Made by a program: the position numbers and the translations under genes
The notes under the pieces: generated by a model
The model's input: only the letters and a program-made list of their open reading frames with translations
What the model was told of the DNA's origin: nothing
The model's database searches: none
In this document: positions 49,726 to 59,386 of the stretch, piece after piece
Layout of the letters: each line of letters opens with the position of its first letter
How positions within the stretch are numbered: position 1 is the stretch's first letter
Assembly: GCF_029537735.1 (NCBI RefSeq)
Contig: NZ_JARPUQ010000003.1
Coordinates: 353,443-417,442, forward strand
Origin: Robiginitalea aestuariiviva
GTDB taxonomy: Bacteria; Bacteroidota; Bacteroidia; Flavobacteriales; Flavobacteriaceae
Direction: 5' to 3'
Length of the DNA: 64,000 nucleotides

Positions 49726-50583
49726 ATGATCTCACCCGAAAAGTTTCAGGAAGAAATCGACCTTATCATTGCCAACGCCCTGAGGGAAGACGTGGGCGAC
49801 GGGGACCACAGTTCCCTGGCATGCATCCCCGCAACAGCCCGGGGCGGTGCGCGTTTGCTGGTCAAGGATTCAGGAATACTGGCCGGGGTGGCGTTTGCCC
49901 GGCAGGTCTTTCAAACCGTAGACCCGGCCCTGGAGATGGAGGTACTGATCGCGGACGGCACCCCGGTGAAATACGGGGATGTTGCCTTTCGCGTGGCAGG
50001 CTCGTCCCAGAGCATCCTGAAGGCGGAGCGATTGGTACTCAATGCCATGCAGCGTATGAGCGCCATTGCGACCAAGACTGCGCGCTACGCCCAGATACTG
50101 GAGGGTACGGGCACCCGCATTTTAGATACCCGGAAAACCACCCCCGGGATCCGGGCCCTGGAAAAATGGGCCGTGCGCATTGGCGGGGGTGAAAACCACA
50201 GGTTTGCCCTCTACGACATGATCATGCTTAAGGACAACCACATCGATTTTGCCGGAGGTATTCCCCAGGCCATCCGCAAGACCCGGGACTATCTGGAGCG
50301 CACCGGGCGGGACCTGAAAATCATCGTGGAGGCGCGAAACCTGGAGGAGGTGGAACTGATCCTCTCCGAACCCGGGGTACACCGTATCCTGCTGGACAAT
50401 TTTAATTACGAAGACACCCGCAAGGCCGTGAAACGCATTGGCGGGCGGGTACAAACGGAGTCTTCCGGGGGGATCAACGAAAAGACGTTGCGGGAATACG
50501 CGGCTTGCGGGGTGGATTTTATTTCATCCGGGGCCCTTACGCATTCGGTTTACAACCTGGACCTGAGCCTAAAAGCGGAATAA
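49726..50583 (+). CDS. nadC: Nicotinate-nucleotide pyrophosphorylase (carboxylating), quinolinate phosphoribosyltransferase
   Basis: A 285-residue enzyme making nicotinate mononucleotide from quinolinate and PRPP in de novo NAD synthesis. Motifs: RKTTPGIRALEKWAV, VRIGGGENHR, LKDNHIDFAGG and the C-terminal ESSGGINEKTLREYAACGVD. Length and N-terminal helix set (FQEEIDLIIANALREDVGDG) are normal. The ATG at 49726 follows TACTTTAG by ~18 bases, a near-consensus promoter. yihY starts directly after its stop and priA follows, so the three are probably one transcript. Confidence 0.96.
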   Translation: MISPEKFQEEIDLIIANALREDVGDGDHSSLACIPATARGGARLLVKDSGILAGVAFARQVFQTVDPALEMEVLIADGTPVKYGDVAFRVAGSSQSILKAERLVLNAMQRMSAIATKTARYAQILEGTGTRILDTRKTTPGIRALEKWAVRIGGGENHRFALYDMIMLKDNHIDFAGGIPQAIRKTRDYLERTGRDLKIIVEARNLEEVELILSEPGVHRILLDNFNYEDTRKAVKRIGGRVQTESSGGINEKTLREYAACGVDFISSGALTHSVYNLDLSLKAE

Positions 50584-51555
50584 ATGGGCATGACGCTGGA
50601 GGAACGCCTGCTCAAACTCCCTGTGGTCCGTGAGGCCATAGCTTTGCTCAAGCGCATACAGCTCACCGCTTTTGAAGGCCTTTCCCTGTACGACTTGCTG
50701 GCCATGTACGTTCGGGGGATCATTCAGGGGGCCCTTTCCACACGGGCCAGCGCCATTGCCTTCAGCCTGTTTATGGCTATTTTCCCCCTGTTGATTTTTC
50801 TGATTACCCTCATCCCGTTTTTGATCCCGTATGTAAGCCTGGGGAACCAGAATTTTGATGCGGAGTTCCTGAATTTCCTGGAGACCTTCCTGCCAACTGC
50901 CACGGGCGACTATTTCTCCGAAGTTTACCAGCAAATCAAGGACCAGCGGCAGGGCGGGTGGCTCTCGACCTCCTTTTTGATTTCCATCTTACTGATGGCC
51001 AATGGGGTGAACTCCATTTTCGGGGGCTTCGAGAACAGTTACCATATTGAGCTGACCCGGAATTTCTTTAAACAGTATGCCTATGCCCTGATGGTAGGGC
51101 TGGTACTCTCCCTGCTGCTGATCACCGGGGCGGTGGCCTACGTGTATTTTGAATTTTATATCCTGGGTTACCTTACGGATTTTACGGCCCGCACCAGTGG
51201 GGTGGTACTGGACGAAGGGGAGATTTTCGGGGCGCGAATTGCCAAGATTGTATTCTTTGTCCTGCTTACCTACCTGACCACGGCCATCCTGTATTATTTC
51301 GGGACGGCCGAAGGGAAGAAGGCCAGATTCTTTTCGTACGGCGCTTTGATGACCACCCTGCTCATTATCCTGACTTCCTACCTGTTCGGGATCTATATCG
51401 ACAGTTTTGCCCGCTACAATGAATTATACGGCGCCCTTAGCGGCCTGCTGATCCTGATGGTATACATCTGGCTCAACGCCAACATTCTGTTGTTGGGCTT
51501 TGAACTCAATGCCACGCTTACCTACCTGAGGAAGCAACTCGGAAAAGACGAATAA
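50584..51555 (+). CDS. YihY/BrkB-family membrane protein
   Basis: A 323-residue inner-membrane protein with about six helices. Family features: STRASAIAFSLFMAIFPLLI near 50-68 with the conserved Ala-Phe-Pro helix, SLLLITGAVAYVYFEFYILG, and the C-terminal GALSGLLILMVYIWLNANIL followed by GFELNATLTYLR. The family is found in most bacteria and has no confirmed activity; it is not the RNase BN it was once taken for. The ATG directly follows the nadC stop codon (zero gap). An alternative ATG lies six bases on. Confidence 0.9.
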   Translation: MGMTLEERLLKLPVVREAIALLKRIQLTAFEGLSLYDLLAMYVRGIIQGALSTRASAIAFSLFMAIFPLLIFLITLIPFLIPYVSLGNQNFDAEFLNFLETFLPTATGDYFSEVYQQIKDQRQGGWLSTSFLISILLMANGVNSIFGGFENSYHIELTRNFFKQYAYALMVGLVLSLLLITGAVAYVYFEFYILGYLTDFTARTSGVVLDEGEIFGARIAKIVFFVLLTYLTTAILYYFGTAEGKKARFFSYGALMTTLLIILTSYLFGIYIDSFARYNELYGALSGLLILMVYIWLNANILLLGFELNATLTYLRKQLGKDE

Positions 51556-51564
51556 GGCCGGCCT

Positions 51565-54021
51565 ATGGAAACCTATGCCGAAGTCTTACTGCCCATCCCC
51601 CTGGAACGGAATTTTACCTATGTGCTTTCCGAATCTCAGGTGGCCTCTGCAGCCATTGGGGCAAGGGTGGCCGTACCCTTTGGGAAGTCCAAGCTCTATA
51701 CCGGCCTGGTACTGCGCCTTCATAAGGAACGCCCCGAAGCGTATACCCCCAAGCCGGTATTCCGGGTGCTGGATGACCAGCCCCTGGTGAGCCCGGTGCA
51801 GCTCCGGCACTGGGCCTGGATGGCCGGATATTATATGTGTACCCTGGGGGAAGTTTTCCGCACGGCCGTACCCTCAGGATTCCTGCTGGAGAGCGAAACA
51901 CGCGTACTGCGCGTGGAAGGTACTGACCTGCAGGGCGAGGAACTCAATGACCTGGAGTACCTGGTCCTTGAAGCCCTGGAACACCAACCGGCCCTGAGCG
52001 TGGGGGAGATCGGGGAGATTGTGGACCGCAAACGGGTGCTCCCCCTTCTGCACGGCATGTGGTCCCGGGGGCTGATCCGTTTGCAGGAAAAACTGCAGGA
52101 GCGCTACACCCCCAAGACAGTGCGCTACATCCGCCTGCATGCCCAATACCGGTCGGACCAGGCCCTGGAGACTTTGCTGGACAGCCTGGGCCGGGCACCT
52201 AAACAATCGGCCATCCTGTTGCAGTTGTTCCAGTTGCAGGAAGGGGCCGAAAAGCCGGTCAAAAGCAAAGTGCTGCAGGAAAAGGCAGGAGCCTCCCGGG
52301 CTGTGCTCAAGGCTTTGATCGATAAGGAAATCCTGGAGGAGTATCTGCTGGAGGAAGATCGCATTGCCGTAGGGGAGGAGGGGCCTTCCGGCCCTATGCC
52401 CGTATTGAGCCCGCATCAGGAGGCAGCCCTGCAGCAAGTACGACAGGGCTTTGCAAGCGGGAAACCCGTATTGCTTTACGGGGTTACGGCATCCGGGAAA
52501 ACCGAGGTGTATGTACGCCTGATCGAAGAAGCCTTACAGGAAAACCGGCAGGTGCTTTATCTGGTCCCGGAAATCGCGATCACCCAGCAACTGGTGCACC
52601 GTTTGCAACGCGTTTTTGGCAGGCGGGTGGTGGTCTTTCACTCCCGGCTGAACCTGATGGAGCGCTCCGAACTCTGGTACCATGTACAGGCCGGCACCGA
52701 GAAAGCTGCGGTAGTGCTCGGCGCCCGTTCCGCCCTTTTTCTGCCCTTTGCAGACCTGGGGCTGGTGCTGGTGGACGAGGAACACGAAAACACCTTCAAA
52801 CAATTCGATCCGGCCCCCCGCTACCACGGTCGGGATGCCGCCATAGTACTGGCCGGCTACCACAAGGCCCGGGTTTTGTTGGGTTCAGCCACCCCCAGTA
52901 TCGAAAGCATGCACAACGTGCAGAAGGGTAAATATGCGCTGGCCCGGATGGAACGCCGCTACGGGAACGTGTTGCTACCGGACATCCAACTGGTTGACCT
53001 GGCCCGGCAGTACCGCCAGAAGCGGATGAAAGGGCGGTTTTCCGAACCCCTGGCCGAGGCCATTTCCGAAACCCTGGCGTCCCGCCAGCAGGTGATCCTC
53101 TTCCAGAACCGCCGGGGATACGCCCCCATTGTGGAATGCCAGAGTTGCGGGCATGCCCCCCAGTGCCCCAACTGCGATGTAAGCCTGACCTTTCACCGCT
53201 ACCGCAATGAATTGCGTTGCCATTACTGCGGCCACCACCGGGCCCTGGAACAGACCTGCGAGGCCTGCGGCAACCCCACCCTGGATACCAAGGGCTTCGG
53301 GACAGAGCAGGTGGAGGCCGAACTGCGGGAGCTCTTCCCGGAGGCCATCGTGGACCGGATGGACCTGGATACCACCCGGGGCAAATACGGTTACCAGAAA
53401 ATTATCGGGGCCTTTGAGGCCCGGGAAACGGACATTTTAGTAGGCACCCAGATGCTTACCAAAGGGCTTGATTTCCGGCACGTGGGCCTGGTGGGGATCA
53501 TGAATGCGGATACGCTGCTGCACTTTCCGCATTTCCGCGCCCACGAACGCTGCTTCCAGTTGCTTACGCAGGTGTCCGGCCGCGCGGGCCGCACCCGGGA
53601 ACGGGGCAAGGTGCTGATCCAGACCTACAACCCCCACCACCAGATCCTGGTGCAGGTTTCTAACGGGGATTATGAGGGGATGTACAAGGAGCAACTCTAT
53701 GAGCGGGAACAGTTTCGATACCCGCCGGCGGTACGGATATTAAAGATCACGTTCCGCCATAAGGAGTATAACCGGGTGGGGGAGGGAGCCGCCTGGTTTG
53801 CCCAGGCCCTGCGCCAGCAGTTCGGCACCCAGGTGCTGGGGCCGGAATTCCCGGCGGTGGCGCGGATCCGCAATCAGTACCACATGAATGTGTTGCTGAA
53901 AATCCCGCCGGGGCAACCCCTGTCACCAACGAAAAATAGCATTAAAAGAATCGAACGTTCCTTTAATGCTATTTCCCAGTACAGAAGTATTCGTGTGGTC
54001 TATAATGTAGATTATATCTGA
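51565..54021 (+). CDS. priA: Primosomal replication protein N' (PriA helicase)
   Basis: An 818-residue 3'-5' DNA helicase restarting stalled replication forks. The N-terminal 3'-DNA-binding domain is ~1-105. Walker A is GVTASGKTEV near 310, Walker B/DExH is VDEEHENTFKQ, and other motifs are LLGSATPSIES, VLIQTYNPHH and SGRAGRTRERGKV. A zinc-binding insert has the eight Cys of CQSCGHAPQCPNCDV, CHYCGHH and CEACGNP. It follows yihY after nine bases. Stop-to-stop spacing with the LytTR gene is zero. Confidence 0.96.
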   Translation: METYAEVLLPIPLERNFTYVLSESQVASAAIGARVAVPFGKSKLYTGLVLRLHKERPEAYTPKPVFRVLDDQPLVSPVQLRHWAWMAGYYMCTLGEVFRTAVPSGFLLESETRVLRVEGTDLQGEELNDLEYLVLEALEHQPALSVGEIGEIVDRKRVLPLLHGMWSRGLIRLQEKLQERYTPKTVRYIRLHAQYRSDQALETLLDSLGRAPKQSAILLQLFQLQEGAEKPVKSKVLQEKAGASRAVLKALIDKEILEEYLLEEDRIAVGEEGPSGPMPVLSPHQEAALQQVRQGFASGKPVLLYGVTASGKTEVYVRLIEEALQENRQVLYLVPEIAITQQLVHRLQRVFGRRVVVFHSRLNLMERSELWYHVQAGTEKAAVVLGARSALFLPFADLGLVLVDEEHENTFKQFDPAPRYHGRDAAIVLAGYHKARVLLGSATPSIESMHNVQKGKYALARMERRYGNVLLPDIQLVDLARQYRQKRMKGRFSEPLAEAISETLASRQQVILFQNRRGYAPIVECQSCGHAPQCPNCDVSLTFHRYRNELRCHYCGHHRALEQTCEACGNPTLDTKGFGTEQVEAELRELFPEAIVDRMDLDTTRGKYGYQKIIGAFEARETDILVGTQMLTKGLDFRHVGLVGIMNADTLLHFPHFRAHERCFQLLTQVSGRAGRTRERGKVLIQTYNPHHQILVQVSNGDYEGMYKEQLYEREQFRYPPAVRILKITFRHKEYNRVGEGAAWFAQALRQQFGTQVLGPEFPAVARIRNQYHMNVLLKIPPGQPLSPTKNSIKRIERSFNAISQYRSIRVVYNVDYI

Positions 54022-54714
54022 TTATACGTTGCTCAGGGCTTCCGCCAGCTCAGTTTTCTTGTTCCGGCTCAGGGGAATGGAGCGACCGCCTACCTCTACG
54101 TTCTTGCTGTTGAACTTTTCGATTTTTTCCAGATTCACAATGTAGGATTTGTGGATGCGCAGGAATTTATCGGAGGGCAGTTGCTTTTCAAAGGCCTTCA
54201 TAGTACTCAGGATCACAATATTGGCATCGTCGGTAACCAGTTTGATGTAGTCACCCAGGGCCTCGATCCATTTGATTTCGTTCAGGAAGACCTTGCGTTT
54301 TTTCAGGTTGCTCTTTACAAAGATGTGCTCTTCGTCTTCAGAAACCTTGTTGATTTGTTCGTACTTGGTTACCGCCCGTTTTACGGAGGCGTCAAACCGC
54401 GCCATGGTAATGGGTTTGTGCAGGTAATCGGTAACGTCGTAGTCGAAAGCCTTCAGGGCATAATCCGGTTTCCCGGTTATGAGGATCACCTGTGGAGGGT
54501 TCTCCAGGGTTTCGAGCAGGTCGAAACCGTTGATGATAGGCATTTCTACGTCCAGGAAAATAAGATCGATCTCGTTGTTTTTGATGCCATTCTTGGCTTC
54601 GATCGCATTGCTGTACTCGGCCACCAGAGCAAGGTTAGGATGATTATTCACCAACTTGGCAACCGCCATACGTTGCATTGATGAATCATCAACCACGATA
54701 CTTCTTAGTTTCAT
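54022..54714 (-). CDS. LytTR-family response regulator
   Basis: A 230-residue two-domain regulator. The receiver domain spans 1-120 with acidic DD at 9-10, the phosphoacceptor Asp55 in FLDVEMP and the conserved Lys in YLHKPITMARFD. The LytTR DNA-binding domain is ~135-230 (FVKSNLKKRKVFLNEIKWIE, FLRIHKSYIVNLEKIEKF, SIPLSRNKKTELAEAL). No histidine kinase is adjacent, so its partner is elsewhere. Its stop codon is immediately next to that of priA with no spacer. Confidence 0.94.
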   Translation of the reverse strand: MKLRSIVVDDSSMQRMAVAKLVNNHPNLALVAEYSNAIEAKNGIKNNEIDLIFLDVEMPIINGFDLLETLENPPQVILITGKPDYALKAFDYDVTDYLHKPITMARFDASVKRAVTKYEQINKVSEDEEHIFVKSNLKKRKVFLNEIKWIEALGDYIKLVTDDANIVILSTMKAFEKQLPSDKFLRIHKSYIVNLEKIEKFNSKNVEVGGRSIPLSRNKKTELAEALSNV

Positions 54715-54902
54715 AAAGGGTTGATTTGTGGGGTTAAATCATCGACAAAGTACCTAAAAGCACCGATGAATTACAATTAAAGTTGTAAACATCGCTGTGA
54801 ATAATGTACCAATGACGATGACGCTGCATGATTTGATTTGGGTTTAGGTTAAGCGTACGATTTTGCATTGCTTAAGGCTATAACGAACTTTTTTTGGTTT
54901 TC

Positions 54903-54933
54903 TTGTGAATGCATCTAAGAATTATTACTTTTG
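54903..54933 (+). promoter_or_regulatory. rpsF-rpsR-rplI promoter (TTG-20-TACTTTTG)
   Basis: TTG (54903-54905) and TACTTTTG (54926-54933), spaced by 20 bases, precede the rpsF ATG by 26 bases. The leader is AT-rich with no Shine-Dalgarno. Confidence 0.65.
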
Positions 54934-54959
54934 CGCTCCTTTTTAAATGTTTAATATAT

Positions 54960-55298
54960 ATGAACCATTACGAAACTGTTTTCATTTTAAATCCCGTTCT
55001 ATCTGACACTCAGGTAGAGGAAACAGTTAAGAAATTCGAGGATTTCTTGACCAAGAATGGTGCCAAGATGGTCTCCAAGGAAGATTGGGGACTGAAGAAG
55101 CTGGCTTATCCCATTCAGAACAAAAAGAGCGGATTCTACCATCTGTTCGAATTCACCGCACCCGGAGAGGTTTTGGCCCCGTACGAACAGGAGTTCAAGC
55201 GGGATGAGCGCATCATGCGCTTTCTGACCGTTAAACTGGACAAGCACGCCATTGAGTGGGCGGAGAAACGCAGAACCAAACTAAAAGCTAAAGCGTAA
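54960..55298 (+). CDS. rpsF: 30S ribosomal protein S6
   Basis: A 112-residue small-subunit protein that pairs with S18. Family residues: [20 protein letters not shown] at the start, [20 protein letters not shown] in the middle. The ATG at 54960 is chosen because it begins the conserved [10 protein letters not shown]. First gene of an rpsF-rpsR-rplI operon. S18 starts four bases after its stop. Confidence 0.97.
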   Translation: MNHYETVFILNPVLSDTQVEETVKKFEDFLTKNGAKMVSKEDWGLKKLAYPIQNKKSGFYHLFEFTAPGEVLAPYEQEFKRDERIMRFLTVKLDKHAIEWAEKRRTKLKAKA

Positions 55299-55302
55299 GG
55301 GT

Positions 55303-55599
55303 ATGGCCACATTACAACAACAAGCAAAAGGCAAGAAAGACGGGGAGATCCGGTATCTGACCCCGTTGAACATCGAGACTGCCAAACAAAAGAAATATTG
55401 CCGGTTCAAGAAATCCGGCATCAAATACATCGACTACAAGGATCCGGATTTCCTGATGAAGCTCGTGAACGAGCAGGGCAAGATACTGCCCCGCCGCCTC
55501 ACAGGTACTTCCCTGAAGTATCAGCGCAAAGCGGCTCAGGCCATCAAACGGGCCCGTCACCTGGCCCTGATGCCTTACGTAGGAGATTTGTTAAAATAA
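55303..55599 (+). CDS. rpsR: 30S ribosomal protein S18
   Basis: A 98-residue protein. Core motif [19 protein letters not shown] and the C-terminal [20 protein letters not shown] are the S18 signature, and [10 protein letters not shown] follows. The N-terminus is extended by about 25 residues relative to Escherichia coli, as usual in Bacteroidota. Located between rpsF (four bases) and rplI (12 bases). Confidence 0.97.
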   Translation: MATLQQQAKGKKDGEIRYLTPLNIETAKQKKYCRFKKSGIKYIDYKDPDFLMKLVNEQGKILPRRLTGTSLKYQRKAAQAIKRARHLALMPYVGDLLK

Positions 55600-55611
55600 A
55601 CGGAAGGAAGC

Positions 55612-56061
55612 ATGGAATTGATCTTAAAGCAAGACGTTGAGAACCTCGGGTTCAAAGACGACGTGGTAACAGTGAAAAACGGTTACGGACGCAATTACCT
55701 GATTCCTCAGGGGATGGCTGTTCTGGCCACCTCCTCCGCGAAAAAGGTACTGGCCGAAAACCTGCGGCAGAAAGCCCACAAGGAAAAGCAGGTAATTGAA
55801 GCCGCCGAGAAGACTGCCGAAGCCCTGAAAAGTCTGGAGGTTAAGATTCCGGCCAAGGTTGGGGATGCGGATAAGCTCTTTGGCTCTGTAACCAACATTG
55901 ATCTGGCTGCTGTCCTGGAGAAGGAAGGCCACGCCATCGACAAGAAGTACATCAGCATCAAAGGGGGCGCCATCAAGCGCGCTGGCCCTTATGAAGCCGA
56001 AATCCGCCTGCACCGCGAGGTGGTGGTACCTTTCGGGTTCGAGGTGGTGCCGGAGAAGTAA
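55612..56061 (+). CDS. rplI: 50S ribosomal protein L9
   Basis: A 149-residue protein with an N-terminal domain (MELILKQDVENLGFKDDVVT VKNGYGRNYLIPQGMA) , a long connecting helix and a C-terminal RNA-binding domain (DKKYISIKGGAIKRAGPYEA). The length is standard. The operon ends with a perfectly palindromic terminator. Confidence 0.97.
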   Translation: MELILKQDVENLGFKDDVVTVKNGYGRNYLIPQGMAVLATSSAKKVLAENLRQKAHKEKQVIEAAEKTAEALKSLEVKIPAKVGDADKLFGSVTNIDLAAVLEKEGHAIDKKYISIKGGAIKRAGPYEAEIRLHREVVVPFGFEVVPEK

Positions 56062-56080
56062 TTTTCCCAGTGAAAATTTA

Positions 56081-56111
56081 AAGAGCTATGCATGCATAGC
56101 TCTTTTTTTTT
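56081..56111 (+). terminator. Terminator of the rpsF operon with a 24-base perfect palindrome
   Basis: AAGAGCTATGCA and TGCATAGCTCTT form a perfect 24-base palindrome (56081-56104), with T residues continuing to 56111. The stem must open at least a few central bases to make a loop. Confidence 0.85.
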
Positions 56112-56170
56112 GCCTTATCTTCAACCTCCCTTAACCGGGAAAGGATAGCTAACTAACGAAATCAAAATTT

Positions 56171-59100
56171 ATGAAAGCGAAACTCTTACTGTTATGGGTT
56201 TGCCTGGCCACCGCGCCCCTGGCAGCCCAGGTAACCACCTCCAATATCCGGGGTACGGTTACGGACCAGCAAGGCGAGGTCCTGCTTGGAGCCAACGTAG
56301 TAGCTCTGCACACGCCAACGGGAACCCGTTACGGAGCCATCACCAACGAAGATGGCCGCTTTAATTTGCTGAACCTTCGTGTGGGTGGCCCGTATGAAGT
56401 AACCATTTCCTATGTGGGCTTTGCCAGCCAGCAACAATCCGATGTTTTTCTGACCCTGGGGAAAACCTATACAATGGATGTACAATTGGTGGAACAAAGC
56501 CAGGCGCTGGAGGAAGTAGTGGTAACCTCGGATCGCAACGCCACCTTTGGCAGTGACCGCACCGGGGCCGAAACCAGTGTGGGGCGCCGGGAAATTACCC
56601 GCTTGCCTACCATTTCCCGCTCCACCAACGATTTTACCCGGTTGGAGCCTACAGCCAGTAACGGTTCTTTTGGGGGACGCAACGATCAGTTTAATAATTT
56701 CTCGCTGGACGGGGCTATTTTCAACAACCCGTTCGGACTGGATGCGGCCCAGCCCGGGGGGCAAACGGAGGCTACTCCTATTTCCCTGGATGCGATTGAC
56801 CAGATCCAGGTATCCACAGCCCCGTATGACGTAACCCAGGCCGGGTTTACCGGGGCCTCGGTAAACGCGGTAACCCGCAGCGGTTCCAACGACCTGTATG
56901 CGACGGTGTACGGGTTCTTCCGCAACGACGACCTTACCGGGGGCAAGATTAACGGGGACGATGTATTCAAAACCGGCCTGGAGCAGACCCAATTCGGGTT
57001 CAGCATTGGCGGCCCCATTATTGAAAACAAGCTCTTTTATTTTGCCAACTTTGAAAAGGACGACCTGACCGAGTTGGGTACTGCCGGCTTTGTGCCCAAC
57101 CGGGGAGCGGGCAGCATTAACGAATCCCGGGTTCTGGCTTCCGATTTTCAGATGGTAGACAGCTACCTGCGGCAGGTCGTAGTAGGCCGGGACGGACAGG
57201 GCAACCCTATTTATTACAACCCCGGCCGTTACGAAGGGTTCAACTTTGACCAGGAATCCACCAAAGGGATCTTCAAGCTGGATTGGAACATCAACGACAA
57301 TAACCGGTTGGCGTTTATCTACAACTTCCTGGATGCCTCCAAGGAGAAACCCGCCCACCCCAGTGCCCTGGGATTCCGGGGGCCGAATGCGTCCACCCTT
57401 CAATTTGAGAATACGGGATACCAAATCAACAACCGTATCCAGTCCGTACAATTGGAACTGAACAGCACCCTTTCCGGGGAAGCCACCAACAAGTTGCAGG
57501 TAGGGTACACCCATTTTGACGACTTCCGGACTCCCTTATCCTCCCCGGCTCCGACCCTTACCATCCTGGATGCCACGGGCAGCTCCAACTACATCATTGC
57601 GGGGCATGAACCTTTTTCCATCAACAACCGCCTGGATCAAAAGGTATTCCAGATCACCGATAACCTGAATATTTTCAAAGGGGACCATACCTACACCGTG
57701 GGCTTTTCCTTCGAAAAGTTCCAATTCGACAACTCCTTTAACCTGGGAACCTATGGCGCACAGGGCGTATTCTTCCCCACTACGACCATCACGGATTTCC
57801 CGGATTATGCCACCTCCGGAGCGCTGCAGCAGGCTTTCAATGCGGCTATTGCGGCAGACCGCAGCCTGAGCGCCAACGGCACAGGCAACCCCGGAGGATG
57901 GTCATTGGCAGAAACCAATGTAGGCCAGCTGGCTTTTTATATGCAGGACGAATGGAACCTGACGCGCGATTTCAAACTCACCTATGGGGTGCGTTTCGAT
58001 AAGCCCCTGTTCTTTGACACGGCGGATAAGGTAAGGGACAACATTGAACGCAAGGGCGGGGCCAGCGGCACCTATATCCCGTCCATTGAATACTATGACC
58101 CGGAAACCGGCGAAGCCGTTTACCTGGATTCCGAGCAAATGCCCAACAACAACTTCCTGGTTTCTCCCCGTCTGGGTATGAACTGGGATGTGCACGGAGA
58201 CAATACCCTGCAGGTGCGGGGGGGTACCGGACTCTTTACCGGACGCTTCCCCTTCGTGTGGCTGGGCAACCAGGTACAGGGCGTAGACTTCTTCTTCTAT
58301 CAGGTGGTGGATCCGGCATTCCAGTTCCCCCAGGTATGGCGTACCAACCTGGGTGTGGATAAGCGCCTGGAAAACAACCTGGTCCTTACCGGAGACCTGT
58401 CCTATACGCGTGACATCAATGCCCCCCATGTTCAGAACTGGGGGCTGGATACCCCTTCCGGGACCTTGCAGGGGGCAGACAACCGGGCGGTTTATGCCAA
58501 TGGGGACAAGTCCCAGATTTTTGGGGGCTCTACCAATGCCTATGTCTTTACCAACTCCGACCAGGGACGGATCTGGAACCTTGCCCTGAAGGCCGAAAAA
58601 ACCTGGGATAACGGCATGTACGGCCGCCTGGCTTACAGTTACCTGAATGCCAAGGAGGTCAATTCCATTGAGGCCGAAATTACCGGTGATGCCTTTGCCG
58701 GGAATGCCATTGTAGGCAATGCCAACAACGATGTGTTGGCGTTTTCCAAGTACGGGGATATGCACCGCATCATCGGGGTGTTCTCTAAGGCCTTTGATTT
58801 CGGGACCACGGTATCCACCTTCTTTGAGTATGCCCGGGGCAACCGCTACAACTACATCTACGGAGGGGACATCAACAACGATGGGTCCAGCATCAACGAC
58901 CTGTTGTACATCCCCACCGCCCAGGAAGTGCAGCAGATGAACTGGGCCGAGGCCAGCGATGCGGCGGCTTTTGAGGCCTTTATCGGGCAGGACGATTACC
59001 TGAGCGACAACCGCGGACAGTATGCCGAGCGCTATGGCGCACTGGCGCCCTGGAGGGGCCGCTGGGACCTGAAGGTGCTGCAGGACATCCACCTGGCGCA

Positions 59101-59332
59101 AAAGCACACCCTGCAGCTGAGCCTGGACGTTCTGAATATCGGAAACCTGGTCAACTCCAACTGGGGCGTGGTGGAAGAACCCGCCTTCAATCAGTTGCTC
59201 GGGGTTAGCGTTGATGCCAATAATGTGCCCACCTACTCTTTTGACGAAAACCTGGCGCAGACCTTTACGGCGGCTACCGATGCGCGTTCCCGCTGGAGGG
59301 CACAGCTTGGGGTGCGTTATATTTTTAACTAG
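56171..59332 (+). CDS. Oar-like TonB-dependent receptor with N-terminal carboxypeptidase-regulatory-like domain
   Basis: A 1053-residue outer-membrane protein. Signal peptide (KLLLLWVCLATAPLAAQ), CarboxypepD_reg beta sandwich ~22-110 (GTVTDQQGEVLLGANVVALH, GPYEVTISYVGFASQQ), a plug-like region with PTISRSTNDFTRLEPTAS and NNFSLDGAIFNNPFGLD, and a long beta-barrel ending YIFN. The size and N-terminal layout match Myxococcus Oar-like proteins that are abundant in Flavobacteriia. Ligand is unknown, and no SusD partner is present. The terminator downstream is fused to the next gene start. Confidence 0.93.
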   Translation: MKAKLLLLWVCLATAPLAAQVTTSNIRGTVTDQQGEVLLGANVVALHTPTGTRYGAITNEDGRFNLLNLRVGGPYEVTISYVGFASQQQSDVFLTLGKTYTMDVQLVEQSQALEEVVVTSDRNATFGSDRTGAETSVGRREITRLPTISRSTNDFTRLEPTASNGSFGGRNDQFNNFSLDGAIFNNPFGLDAAQPGGQTEATPISLDAIDQIQVSTAPYDVTQAGFTGASVNAVTRSGSNDLYATVYGFFRNDDLTGGKINGDDVFKTGLEQTQFGFSIGGPIIENKLFYFANFEKDDLTELGTAGFVPNRGAGSINESRVLASDFQMVDSYLRQVVVGRDGQGNPIYYNPGRYEGFNFDQESTKGIFKLDWNINDNNRLAFIYNFLDASKEKPAHPSALGFRGPNASTLQFENTGYQINNRIQSVQLELNSTLSGEATNKLQVGYTHFDDFRTPLSSPAPTLTILDATGSSNYIIAGHEPFSINNRLDQKVFQITDNLNIFKGDHTYTVGFSFEKFQFDNSFNLGTYGAQGVFFPTTTITDFPDYATSGALQQAFNAAIAADRSLSANGTGNPGGWSLAETNVGQLAFYMQDEWNLTRDFKLTYGVRFDKPLFFDTADKVRDNIERKGGASGTYIPSIEYYDPETGEAVYLDSEQMPNNNFLVSPRLGMNWDVHGDNTLQVRGGTGLFTGRFPFVWLGNQVQGVDFFFYQVVDPAFQFPQVWRTNLGVDKRLENNLVLTGDLSYTRDINAPHVQNWGLDTPSGTLQGADNRAVYANGDKSQIFGGSTNAYVFTNSDQGRIWNLALKAEKTWDNGMYGRLAYSYLNAKEVNSIEAEITGDAFAGNAIVGNANNDVLAFSKYGDMHRIIGVFSKAFDFGTTVSTFFEYARGNRYNYIYGGDINNDGSSINDLLYIPTAQEVQQMNWAEASDAAAFEAFIGQDDYLSDNRGQYAERYGALAPWRGRWDLKVLQDIHLAQKHTLQLSLDVLNIGNLVNSNWGVVEEPAFNQLLGVSVDANNVPTYSFDENLAQTFTAATDARSRWRAQLGVRYIFN

Positions 59333-59345
59333 GCAGCAGAATCCT

Positions 59346-59353
59346 TAATTTTG
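59346..59353 (+). promoter_or_regulatory. Candidate -7 element TAATTTTG for the DUF6495 gene
   Basis: Perfect TAnnTTTG match immediately upstream of the terminator hairpin at 59356-59379. Transcription from here would start inside the left arm of that hairpin. Confidence 0.4.
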
Positions 59354-59355
59354 TA

Positions 59356-59386
59356 CCGTCCGGCCCTAAAGCCGGACGGTTTTTTT
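59356..59386 (+). terminator. Terminator of the Oar-like gene, abutting the next start codon
   Basis: CCGTCCGGC (59356-59364) pairs with GCCGGACGG (59371-59379) around CCTAAA, followed by seven T residues that end directly at the ATG at 59387. Confidence 0.88.
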
